The translations under genes were made by a program, and so were the position numbers. This document shows, one piece after another, positions 1 through 5,408 of a stretch of 8,102 nucleotides of DNA (its first letter is position 1; each line of letters begins with the position of its first letter). This DNA comes from Microcaldota archaeon (GTDB lineage Archaea > Micrarchaeota > Micrarchaeia > Norongarragalinales > UBA8480): assembly GCA_023246885.1 (NCBI GenBank), contig JAHFHN010000033.1:1-8102 (forward strand). The letters run 5' to 3'. A model generated the notes under the pieces. It was not told where the DNA came from and searched no databases. It saw nothing but the letters and a program-made list of their open reading frames with translations.

Positions 1-201
1 TGCATCGCGAATAAGCATAGCAACTAGCACCAGTTCATCTCCACTGCAATCTTGCACTGCGTTCCAGGCTTCTTCTAAATTGTAAACTTCTAAGTTTCGA
101 ACTTGTTTGTACGCGTCTAGCCCATGTTTTTCAATAAACTTGCGTGCTTTTTCCTTACCCGCGTCAGGAACACCTTGCAAAATCGATTCAATGTCGGCCA
201 T
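1..201 (-). CDS. Unrecognised protein, N-terminal part (runs off the left edge)
   Basis: An open frame on the minus strand begins at an ATG (199-201) and stays open to base 1, giving 67 residues that start MADIESILQGVPDAGKEKAR. The product looks soluble: charged and helix-prone, with no signal peptide or membrane segment. The GVPDAGKEKARKFIEKHG stretch (about residues 10-27) is reminiscent of a short helical nucleic-acid-binding turn, but I do not recognise the family and assign no function. The start is supported by a GGAG motif 3 nt upstream and a TATA-like box about 40 nt upstream, so a short leader of roughly 15 nt is likely. One cysteine (C52) is present. The C-terminus lies outside the window. 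That this is a gene is fairly sure; its function is unknown. Confidence 0.75.
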   Translation of the reverse strand, partial: MADIESILQGVPDAGKEKARKFIEKHGLDAYKQVRNLEVYNLEEAWNAVQDCSGDELVLVAMLIRDA

Positions 202-204
202 TTT

Positions 205-208
205 CTCC
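205..208 (-). promoter_or_regulatory. Shine-Dalgarno-like GGAG before the left-edge gene
   Basis: On the minus strand GGAG lies 3 nt before the ATG at 201. The spacing is shorter than the usual 5-8 nt, so its use is uncertain, but it is one of only two SD-like sites in a window where most genes look leaderless. Confidence 0.4.
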
Positions 209-238
209 AAAACCTTTAGAAGTAATAGCAGAGTTGAG

Positions 239-246
239 TTTAAAAA
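239..246 (-). promoter_or_regulatory. TATA-like box for the left-edge gene
   Basis: The minus strand reads TTTTTAAA inside an A+T-rich run. Its centre is about 41 nt from the ATG at 201; archaeal initiation about 25-27 nt downstream would give a leader of roughly 15 nt that includes the GGAG motif. Confidence 0.45.
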
Positions 247-254
247 TTAAAACA
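239..254 (-). terminator. Possible T-rich terminator downstream of the first substrate-binding protein gene
   Basis: About 50 nt beyond the stop codon of the upstream minus-strand gene (stop at 305-307), the minus strand reads TGTTTTAATTTTTAAA. Oligo-T tracts of this kind terminate archaeal transcription without a hairpin. The same bases hold the TATA-like box of the next gene on this strand, so either role, or both, is possible. Confidence 0.25.
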
Positions 255-256
255 GT

Positions 257-270
257 ATGGTGCGCGCCAT
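257..270. repeat. Near-palindrome ATGGTGCGCGCCAT just upstream of the left-edge promoter
   Basis: ATGG and CCAT arms flank a GCGC centre, with one mismatched symmetrical pair (T against G). It sits immediately upstream of the TATA-like box of the left-edge gene, where an archaeal activator or repressor could bind. The other bases of the 103-bp gap (202-304) show no RNA gene or reading frame I can support. Confidence 0.3.
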
Positions 271-297
271 GAGTATGCACTTCACGTACAACCCGCG

Positions 298-309
298 TTG
301 AAAGCTAAT
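298..309 (+). repeat. 12-bp direct repeat TTGAAAGCTAAT, copy 1
   Basis: An identical 12-mer occurs at 5397-5408. The two copies bracket the whole transporter module: this one overlaps the stop of binding protein 1, the other the start of purA. A few 12-bp matches are expected by chance in 8 kb of A+T-rich DNA, so position is the only reason to record it. Confidence 0.3.
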
Positions 310-1288
310 CTGAATAGAATAACGTTCGTGTATCAACTAATTTACTAGTTTGATTTGCTTTGAAAGTTACTTCTGCTAATTCCTGCACGCGTTGTTTTAT
401 TTCGGGTGTTACTTCGCTTTGTTTGTAATATACATAAAGTCCAGCTTTTTTCGCTATGCTTTGGTTTAATTTCAAACGCTTGGCCATAATTTCTCTTGCA
501 CTTGATTCATTTAACCTAATGAATTCAATTGCCCGTTCAAGTGCACGTTTAGCTGCTTCAACTTTGCCGCGTTTTTGCTTGACTGTCTCTAATTTAACCG
601 TCATCAATGGCCCAGCTGGAAATGGGTTCATTATGTACTTTGCGCGTGGGCTAGGCTCAAGTACTCTTGCAATTCCACTTTCCAATGCTATTGTAGCGTG
701 TGGTTCAGTTGCTAGTAACGCATCAAGGTTTTTGGTTGCAAGTGCCTGCACTTGAACAGTCGTGTCGACATTTACCAATTCTACTTGGCTTGGGTCAAAA
801 AATCTTCCAATTATCACTTTTACGAATGGGATTACTGATGGCCCAGCGATTCCAATTTTTTTGCCTTTCAAGTCTGCAATTGAATTTACTTGCGAATCTT
901 TTGGGACTAATAGGGGTAAAGTGCCATGTTCTAGAGTGTCTCCAGCTGGTAATAGCCCAATAAATTCTCCAGGTGTACGCGCTTCCCAGCCAAAAATAGT
1001 AGCGTAGCTAATAATTCCCGCGTCTACGCTGCCGCTTGCAATCGCGTCTCCAAGCGGTTTACTTGAAGTAAAGGAAATGTACTCGACATTATTTTCGTTT
1101 AGCCTTTCTTGTTCGAAGTACTTATTTTCAAGCGCTACAAAGTAAGGCAACCCTGCACTATGTTCTAAAATGCCTATTTTCAACTTTTCACTTGTCGTTG
1201 CTTTTCCGGTTAAACTTGTACTGTAGAAAAACATTCCCAGTGCTAAGACAACAATTATAAGAACTCCAGCTAAAACTTTTTGATTCAT
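305..1288 (-). CDS. ABC transporter substrate-binding protein 1 (NMT1/SsuA/TauA-like), membrane-anchored
   Basis: Predicted extracytoplasmic ligand-binding protein of a NitT/TauT-type importer, 327 residues. Residues about 5-23 form one hydrophobic segment with a charged N-terminus (MNQK), so it is probably a membrane anchor or signal anchor; there is no cysteine in the whole protein, which rules out lipoprotein attachment. The mature part shows the family pattern: LKIGILEHSAGLPYFVALENKYF (about 36-58), the hinge-like IADLKGKKIGIAGPS (137-151), and a second-lobe DALLATEPHATIALESG (189-205). Three N-x-S/T sequons (NES, NQS, NQT) could be glycosylated. The start ATG has an AGGGGG motif 6 nt upstream. 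The gene is divergent from TrmB regulator 1 (101 bp between starts) and probably feeds the permease and ATPase pair encoded nearby. The ligand cannot be read from sequence; sulfonates, nitrate, bicarbonate and pyrimidine thiamine precursors are all bound by relatives. Fold assignment is confident, substrate is not. Confidence 0.88.
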   Translation of the reverse strand: MNQKVLAGVLIIVVLALGMFFYSTSLTGKATTSEKLKIGILEHSAGLPYFVALENKYFEQERLNENNVEYISFTSSKPLGDAIASGSVDAGIISYATIFGWEARTPGEFIGLLPAGDTLEHGTLPLLVPKDSQVNSIADLKGKKIGIAGPSVIPFVKVIIGRFFDPSQVELVNVDTTVQVQALATKNLDALLATEPHATIALESGIARVLEPSPRAKYIMNPFPAGPLMTVKLETVKQKRGKVEAAKRALERAIEFIRLNESSAREIMAKRLKLNQSIAKKAGLYVYYKQSEVTPEIKQRVQELAEVTFKANQTSKLVDTRTLFYSD

Positions 1289-1294
1289 GCTTTG

Positions 1295-1300
1295 CCCCCT
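1295..1300 (-). promoter_or_regulatory. Purine-rich AGGGGG before binding protein 1
   Basis: On the minus strand AGGGGG ends 6 nt before the ATG at 1288. It pairs only partly with a standard anti-SD sequence, but the position is right and it supports this start codon. Confidence 0.4.
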
Positions 1301-1324
1301 TAGTAAAGAAATGAAAAGCAGGAC

Positions 1325-1332
1325 ATTTAGTA
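1325..1332 (-). promoter_or_regulatory. TATA-like box for binding protein 1
   Basis: The minus strand reads TACTAAAT about 40 nt before the ATG at 1288. Initiation about 27 nt downstream would give a leader of some 14 nt carrying the AGGGGG motif. The match to a TATA consensus is only moderate. Confidence 0.35.
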
Positions 1333-1350
1333 GTGCGTTGTAGTGTGGCT

Positions 1351-1383
1351 ACAGCAACCTTTAAATTTGCTATTTTTGCTGTT
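1351..1383. promoter_or_regulatory. Candidate operator around the trmB1 TATA box
   Basis: A perfect 7-bp inverted repeat, ACAGCAA (1351-1357) and TTGCTGT (1376-1382), brackets the TATA box. Overlapping its right half, two near-identical 9-mers stand in tandem: TTTGCTATT (1366-1374) and TTTGCTGTT (1375-1383). A dimeric TrmB-type protein bound here would block TBP/TFB, which would fit autorepression by regulator 1. That role is inference. Confidence 0.4.
1360..1366 (+). promoter_or_regulatory. TATA box of trmB1
   Basis: TTTAAAT is centred 27 nt before the ATG at 1390. That places the expected transcription start on the start codon itself, so the message is probably leaderless, and it decides the start choice for this gene. 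Confidence 0.6.
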
Positions 1384-1389
1384 TTTAGA

Positions 1390-2136
1390 ATGGGTCACTC
1401 GATTTTACGCTTAGCTGGTTTAACTGACAATGAGGCAAAAATATATCAAGTGCTTGTAAAGCAAGGCCAATCAACTGCTTCTCGATTAGGTAGCTTGTCG
1501 AATGTGCATCGCACTAACGCTTACGATGCAGCTGAACGACTTGTTCAGAAAGGTTTAGCTACAAAAACAAAAACCAGTCGCTTGACTTACTATTCTCCAG
1601 TTTCGCCTAAAGTGCTTGAAACCCAAGCAAAAAAACTTGAAAGTGAATTGCAGAGTGAGCTAGCTTCGCTTAATTCTAATTTTTCTCAAGTTAAGTCTAG
1701 TGTCAATAGCGTAACTTACGAAGGTCGGTCTGGAATGCGCGAATTTGTACTTAACATATTGAACACATTGAAGCCAGGTGATGTGTGGTATTCACTAGGC
1801 AGCCCTGGTGCGGGTAAGGAACTTATTGGTAGGGTTTTTGTAGATCAGTTACATCGCCAGCGTGTGAAGAAGAAAATTAAATTTATAATAACTTTGGCTG
1901 ATGGGCCACAAGCGCGTAAACGCGCACGAGAACTGGCAGCGCTTCCACTCACTGAATGTTACTTGCTTCCAAGCGAATTTCATTCACTTTTCAGCGTACA
2001 CGTTTATGCAGATAGCGTTGCGATTCTTTACTACGTTAACCCTGGGTTTGCAATTGTAGTGCAAAACGCCGGCTTTGCTGAAGTTTACCGCAATTACATA
2101 AAAGTGCTTATGAAAAAAGCTAAACGCTTTTTTTAA
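1390..2136 (+). CDS. TrmB-family transcriptional regulator 1
   Basis: DNA-binding regulator of 248 residues. Residues 4-70 form the winged helix typical of the TrmB family: a LAGLTDNEAKIYQVLVKQG helix pair, then the recognition helix VHRTNAYDAAERLVQKGL (39-56) and a wing ending TYYSP. A short coiled coil follows (about 74-100), then an alpha/beta sensor region (107-248). It lacks the large C-terminal sugar-binding domain of Thermococcus TrmB, so its effector is open. The frame extends upstream to a GTG at 1333, but that extension translates the promoter and operator; the TATA box 27 nt before 1390 and the conserved N-terminus fix ATG 1390. GSPGAGKE (137-144) resembles a P-loop but lacks the Ser/Thr. 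The gene is divergent from binding protein 1 and probably controls it and itself. Its stop overlaps that of the convergent permease gene. Confidence 0.85.
   Translation: MGHSILRLAGLTDNEAKIYQVLVKQGQSTASRLGSLSNVHRTNAYDAAERLVQKGLATKTKTSRLTYYSPVSPKVLETQAKKLESELQSELASLNSNFSQVKSSVNSVTYEGRSGMREFVLNILNTLKPGDVWYSLGSPGAGKELIGRVFVDQLHRQRVKKKIKFIITLADGPQARKRARELAALPLTECYLLPSEFHSLFSVHVYADSVAILYYVNPGFAIVVQNAGFAEVYRNYIKVLMKKAKRFF
2113..2134. terminator. Bidirectional hairpin terminator inside overlapping gene ends
   Basis: A perfect 8-bp inverted repeat, AAAAAAGC (2113-2120) and GCTTTTTT (2126-2133), has a 5-nt loop TAAAC. On either strand the 3' arm is a T-run, so it can stop both the trmB1 and the permease transcripts. 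It is encoded within the last codons of trmB1 (KKAKRFF) and overlaps both stop codons. Confidence 0.6.
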
Positions 2137-2891
2137 CGTCCGCTCCAGTGGATTACTTTCTTTTCAGCTAGTTGCAGTAAGTGGTTCAATAAATAACCAA
2201 GAATTCCTGCAATGATTATCGCGGCGTACATTTCGGGCACGCGGTAAACCAGCTGCGCGTCGATTATTCTATGCCCCAAGCCCATGCTTGTGCCGATGAA
2301 CATCTCTGTTACGATTACTACAATTAGCGTGAGCGACAACGCTATTCTTAAGCCGGCTGCGATGTGCGGTGCAGCTTCTGGTAGGATAACTTTAGTAAAC
2401 GTTTCTAGCTGTGGGAGCTTGTATGCTTTTGCTACCATTAGCCGAATTTTATTCGCATAGCGCACGCCGTAGGCGGTGTTGATCATTATGATTAAACTAG
2501 CTGCCCAGACACCAACTGCGATCTTTGCCTCGTCGCCGATGCCAAAAAATAGGAGAAATAACGGAAACAACGCGGTTGCTGGAATGGAACGCGCAAAGTC
2601 AACTGCGGTTCCCATTGAACTGTGCACTAACTTGCTGTACCCGAGCACTAGTCCAATTGTAATTCCAGCTATTGCTGCGAGGATAAAGGCGATTATAGTT
2701 CGGTAAAGCGTTGCGAATATGTCTGACCAAAGTTCCTGAGTTTGTATAAGCTGAATATAAAGCGTTTGAATAGTTTCTAAGGGAGTTGGCAGAAATAAAG
2801 CGTTAACTAATTGCAAGGATGTTGCTATGTGCCATATCGCCACTAATAATGCCAGGAAAATTAATCCGAGTATAGTGTCTTTGTAGTTCAT
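2133..2891 (-). CDS. ABC transporter permease, NitT/TauT (SsuC) type
   Basis: Integral membrane permease of a binding-protein-dependent importer, 252 residues, the usual length for the family, with about six hydrophobic segments (near 6-24, 62-85, 105-118, 122-140, 182-200, 221-240). The family-typical RSIPATALFPLFLLFFGIGD block lies at 101-120. The cytoplasmic EAA loop that contacts the ATPase is clear at 172-180: E172-A-A, then G180. Its ATG overlaps the TGA of the ATPase gene by 4 bp (ATGA), the mark of translational coupling, so the two proteins surely form one transporter, most likely as a homodimer with two ATPases. No permease is encoded next to either binding protein except this one. 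The 3' end overlaps trmB1 tail to tail by 4 bp. Substrate unknown. Confidence 0.9.
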   Translation of the reverse strand: MNYKDTILGLIFLALLVAIWHIATSLQLVNALFLPTPLETIQTLYIQLIQTQELWSDIFATLYRTIIAFILAAIAGITIGLVLGYSKLVHSSMGTAVDFARSIPATALFPLFLLFFGIGDEAKIAVGVWAASLIIMINTAYGVRYANKIRLMVAKAYKLPQLETFTKVILPEAAPHIAAGLRIALSLTLIVVIVTEMFIGTSMGLGHRIIDAQLVYRVPEMYAAIIIAGILGYLLNHLLQLAEKKVIHWSGR

Positions 2892-3589
2892 TTCGTGAAT
2901 GCCTCAATAACTTTGTTACGTAATTCAAAGAACTTTTTAGTCATGCGCGTTTTTGCAGTTCTTGGTCGCGGTAAATTGATTGTAATTTCTTTCTTAATTT
3001 TTCCAGGTTTTTGGCTTAGCACAATAACTCTATCTGCTAAAAAAACTGCTTCTTCAGGGTCATGTGAGACAAAGAGAGTTGTTTTTTTAGTTTCCATCCA
3101 GAGTTTCTGCACTGTTTCCTGCATTTTGAGCGTTATGGAATAATCTAATGCACTAAATGGTTCGTCAAAAAGTAGAACGTCTGGTTCGTACGCATAAGCG
3201 CGTGCAATAGACGTTAGTTGTTTTTGCCCCCCGCTTAATTGATATGGATATCGGCTTGCAAGCGGCGTAAGCCCAAGTTTTTCAATCCACTTTTTGCCGG
3301 TGGTAGAATTAAGCTGGACGTTTTGCGCTACAGTCATCCATGGAAATAGTGCTTCATGAAAATTCTGAAAAACAAATCCGCACTTTGCATCGGCAACAAC
3401 TTTATTGTTTATTTTAACATGCCCAGTATATTCAACGTCTAACCCGCTAACGATGTTTAACAACGTTGTCTTGCCGCATCCATTTGGGCCGAAAATGGCA
3501 ACGAACTCGCCTTCCTTGCATTCTATGCTCACGTTGTCAAGAATAGCTGACTCGTTTATTTTTTTATTGAGGTTTTTGATGAGTAGCAT
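2888..3589 (-). CDS. ABC transporter ATP-binding protein, NitT/TauT (SsuB/TauB) type
   Basis: Cytoplasmic ATPase that powers the neighbouring permease, 233 residues. All catalytic motifs are intact: Walker A GPNGCGKTT (34-42), Q-loop glutamine 75 in FVFQNFHEALFPW, signature LSGGQKQ (118-124), Walker B VLLFDEP (138-144), D-loop SALD (146-149) and H-loop His176 in FVSHDPEEA. The tail KPGKIKKEITINLPRPR (194-210) is characteristic of the SsuB/TauB/NrtD group, which agrees with the permease and the binding proteins. No extra regulatory domain follows. It lies 31 bp downstream of trmB2 on the same strand and overlaps the permease start by 4 bp, so trmB2, ATPase and permease may form one operon; a TATA-like box at the end of trmB2 could also give a separate transcript. 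Confidence 0.93.
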   Translation of the reverse strand: MLLIKNLNKKINESAILDNVSIECKEGEFVAIFGPNGCGKTTLLNIVSGLDVEYTGHVKINNKVVADAKCGFVFQNFHEALFPWMTVAQNVQLNSTTGKKWIEKLGLTPLASRYPYQLSGGQKQLTSIARAYAYEPDVLLFDEPFSALDYSITLKMQETVQKLWMETKKTTLFVSHDPEEAVFLADRVIVLSQKPGKIKKEITINLPRPRTAKTRMTKKFFELRNKVIEAFTK

Positions 3590-3616
3590 GTTAGCAAGAG
3601 TTAATCGCGTTATGTA

Positions 3617-3624
3617 CTATTTAT
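3617..3624 (-). promoter_or_regulatory. Possible internal promoter for the ATPase and permease genes
   Basis: The minus strand reads ATAAATAG over the stop codon of trmB2, centred about 31 nt before the ATPase ATG. Initiation 27 nt downstream would leave a leader of only about 4 nt, so the transporter pair could be transcribed apart from its regulator. Confidence 0.4.
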
Positions 3625-4355
3625 GCCTTTGCGTTTTTCCACAGCATTTGAAATTGGTTTTCGTAGCTTCTTGCCACTTCTTTGCTTTTGATCCACATTA
3701 TGTAAACCGGGTTGCTCCACACTATGATAACAACTTTATCGCCATATATGTACGTAGTTGCTGGAGTGTCGAAACGCTTGTCTACGTAGCGAGTTTTAAG
3801 CAATTTAAGTTCCTTTTCTCGTTTTTCCAGTTTAACATTTGAATTATAAATGATTTTTACAACGATGTTTTGTCTCGTACGTTTAGCATGAAAAAGCTGG
3901 TAAAATTCAGGGAAAGTACGTTTAAACTCGCCTTGCGCGCCAAAAACGTGCCATTCATTTGGAGCGTTTTCAAGCAAGTCATACAATATAATTTGCAAGC
4001 CGCGTTTTCCCTTAAGCACAGCTACGTTTGGCTCTTCAGTCATATTGCCGCGCGGTTTTTTTTCTAGTTCTGTCAATGCAAATTGTTTCTTTCTTATAGT
4101 TTCAATTTCTTCTTCTAAGCGGTGCTTCGCTAAGCTAAGTGGTAAAATTGTGAATTCGCGCTTTTTTCCAGAGTTAACAAAGCCAACCAGTCCCTTGTCT
4201 GTTAGCCGTTTCAAGATATCATAAACCGCAGCGCGGTGCATTCCAGTATCTTTTATCAACTGGCCTGCGGGGGCAGAGTGCTTTTGGTACAATATCCAGT
4301 AAAGGTCGCTTTCCTTTTCGGTTAAGCCTAATGCAACTAACGCGGATTTATCCAT
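3621..4355 (-). CDS. TrmB-family transcriptional regulator 2
   Basis: DNA-binding regulator of 244 residues, built like regulator 1 but clearly diverged from it. The winged helix occupies about residues 5-70: LGLTEKESDLYWILYQKH, then the recognition helix MHRAAVYDILKRLTDKGLV (39-57) and a wing (GFVNSGKKREFTIL). A charged coiled-coil helix (76-100, EEEIETIRKK) is followed by an alpha/beta sensor region (110-244) without the long sugar-binding extension of Thermococcus TrmB. No cysteine is present. A TATA-like box 25-26 nt before the ATG points to a leaderless message. The gene is divergent from binding protein 2 (66 bp between starts) and upstream of the ATPase and permease on the same strand, so it probably controls both directions. 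Effector unknown. Confidence 0.87.
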   Translation of the reverse strand: MDKSALVALGLTEKESDLYWILYQKHSAPAGQLIKDTGMHRAAVYDILKRLTDKGLVGFVNSGKKREFTILPLSLAKHRLEEEIETIRKKQFALTELEKKPRGNMTEEPNVAVLKGKRGLQIILYDLLENAPNEWHVFGAQGEFKRTFPEFYQLFHAKRTRQNIVVKIIYNSNVKLEKREKELKLLKTRYVDKRFDTPATTYIYGDKVVIIVWSNPVYIMWIKSKEVARSYENQFQMLWKNAKA

Positions 4356-4360
4356 GGATA

Positions 4361-4372
4361 GATAGTAGTATC
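4361..4372. promoter_or_regulatory. Small palindromic element GATA-GTAG-TATC
   Basis: Four-base inverted arms GATA and TATC with a 4-nt centre lie between the trmB2 start codon and its TATA box, a classic repressor position. A looser inverted match, TCGTAAG (4371-4377) against CTTATAACGA (4391-4400), spans both TATA boxes. The arms are short; this is a candidate operator only. Confidence 0.25.
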
Positions 4373-4376
4373 GTAA

Positions 4377-4384
4377 GTTTATTA
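4377..4384 (-). promoter_or_regulatory. TATA box of trmB2
   Basis: The minus strand reads TAATAAAC, centred 25-26 nt before the ATG at 4355, which predicts a leaderless message. It is only about 14 bp, centre to centre, from the opposed TATA box of binding protein 2. Confidence 0.5.
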
Positions 4385-4390
4385 CTATTA

Positions 4391-4398
4391 CTTATAAC
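4391..4398 (+). promoter_or_regulatory. TATA box of binding protein 2
   Basis: CTTATAAC is centred about 27 nt before the ATG at 4422. This supports a leaderless message and that ATG over the in-frame TTG at 4404. Confidence 0.55.
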
Positions 4399-4421
4399 GA
4401 AAGTTGGTTCATTTCATTGCT

Positions 4422-5366
4422 ATGAACTGGAAAATTATAAGCTTGGGTTTAATTTCAATATTTTTGTTAAGTGGAATGGCGTTTTACTTTTCAACTACGC
4501 CAGTTGCCCCGAATAAAGTTGTTATAGGGTATAGAAATCACTTGTTGTACCTTCCGGTTTTTGTGGCACTTGAGAATAAATTATTTGAAAAGCGCGGCTT
4601 AGTAGTTGAATCAAAGCAATTTGAACAAACTAAAGACTTGCTTGCGGCTATAGCCACTTCGCGAGTAGATACTAGTTTTGGCGGAGTAAATTTGCTTGAC
4701 TTAACGTTGGCTAATCAACGCAGTGGTGGTGACCCTAAATTATTTGCAGTTACTCAAATTGATCAACAACATCGAATTACTTGTTTAGTATCAAAAAATT
4801 TCAATAACGTTACTTTTTTAGCTGAGAAGAAAGTAGGGCATGTCCCAGGTCCTTTTGGAACTGCTTGGGCAAGAGCGACCTTTACTGTGCTTAATATAAG
4901 CCCAAGCGAATTTAAGCCGTTATCAAATGAGCTTCTATTACCTAGTTTAGAAAGCGGTTCAATAGATGCAGTTTATTTAATTGAACCTGGTTGCGTAAAA
5001 GCGGAATCTCTCAATTATACTGTTTTAATTGATGAGCCATTTGCAAGATATTTTGACGAAAATAGCTACTTTACAACTAGTGTAGCGCGTTCGCAAATTC
5101 CAGCGCAAAAGCTGGGCGACATTGAAAGTGTTTACAATGAAGCTATTGACTTTATCCGGGCTAATCCGGAAAAATCTCGTGCGATTTTGGCAAACTACAC
5201 TAAGGTGAAGATCGAAGTTGCGAATAAAGTTGCTATTCCAGTTTTCTTAAAGTCAAGCGAGTGGAAAACTTCAAAGTTAACTGATTCGCTTATTGTCTTA
5301 CAGTCAAGTCGCCTCATTAATGGGTCAATTGATTCGAGTAAACTTGCCTATTCCGGTAGTGGTTAA
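4422..5366 (+). CDS. ABC transporter substrate-binding protein 2 (NMT1/SsuA-like), membrane-anchored
   Basis: A second extracytoplasmic ligand-binding protein of the same family, 314 residues. A hydrophobic anchor spans about residues 5-23 after MNWK and lacks a lipobox cysteine. The binding domain begins VVIGYRNHLLYLPVFVALENKLFEKRGL (33-60), the same signature as binding protein 1, followed by a hinge block AEKKVGHVPGPFGTAWAR (134-151) and SGSIDAVYLIEPG (178-190) in the second lobe. Outside these motifs it differs strongly from protein 1, so a different ligand is likely. It has two cysteines, C121 and C191, one near each lobe crossover, which could form a disulfide, and five N-x-S/T sequons. 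The frame extends to a TTG at 4404, but the TATA box spacing favours ATG 4422. It is divergent from TrmB regulator 2 and lies 40 bp before purA. No dedicated permease is visible, so it presumably shares the one encoded at 2133-2891. Confidence 0.87.
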   Translation: MNWKIISLGLISIFLLSGMAFYFSTTPVAPNKVVIGYRNHLLYLPVFVALENKLFEKRGLVVESKQFEQTKDLLAAIATSRVDTSFGGVNLLDLTLANQRSGGDPKLFAVTQIDQQHRITCLVSKNFNNVTFLAEKKVGHVPGPFGTAWARATFTVLNISPSEFKPLSNELLLPSLESGSIDAVYLIEPGCVKAESLNYTVLIDEPFARYFDENSYFTTSVARSQIPAQKLGDIESVYNEAIDFIRANPEKSRAILANYTKVKIEVANKVAIPVFLKSSEWKTSKLTDSLIVLQSSRLINGSIDSSKLAYSGSG

Positions 5367-5367
5367 A

Positions 5368-5405
5368 AGCTTTCACATTCTAGCTAATCGTGGTTATTGA
5401 AAGCT
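5368..5405. repeat. Inverted repeat between binding protein 2 and purA
   Basis: AGCTTTCA (5368-5375) and TGAAAGCT (5398-5405) are perfect 8-bp inverted copies with a 22-nt spacer, starting just after the upstream stop and ending just before the purA ATG. There is no T-run after it, so it does not look like a terminator; it may be an operator or an RNA hairpin that hides the purA start. Confidence 0.4.
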
Positions 5406-5408
5406 AAT
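5397..5408 (+). repeat. 12-bp direct repeat TTGAAAGCTAAT, copy 2
   Basis: Identical to bases 298-309. This copy runs into the purA start codon and includes the right arm of the inverted repeat at 5368-5405. Confidence 0.3.

Noticed and set aside
202..304. Possible small RNA or tRNA in the 103-bp gap
   Set aside because: There is no cloverleaf, conserved T-loop or stable multi-stem fold; only one short near-palindrome is present.
456..1007. Three plus-strand frames opposite binding protein 1
   Set aside because: They overlap each other and the conserved binding protein, and have no promoter or motif support; they are shadow frames.
1328..1334. TAGTAGT shared by the two divergent intergenic regions (also 4363-4369)
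   Set aside because: A 7-mer match between two short A+T-rich regions is expected by chance and has no symmetry.
1333..1389. N-terminal extension of TrmB regulator 1 from a GTG start
   Set aside because: The 19 extra codons translate the TATA box and operator repeats; the conserved domain starts after ATG 1390.
1798..1821. P-loop-like GSPGAGKE in TrmB regulator 1
   Set aside because: The Ser/Thr after GK is missing and the surrounding fold is the TrmB sensor region, not an NTPase.
3405..3842. Plus-strand frame of 145 codons across the ATPase-trmB2 junction
   Set aside because: It is antisense to two conserved genes, begins inside the Walker-A-proximal region, and has no recognisable domain.
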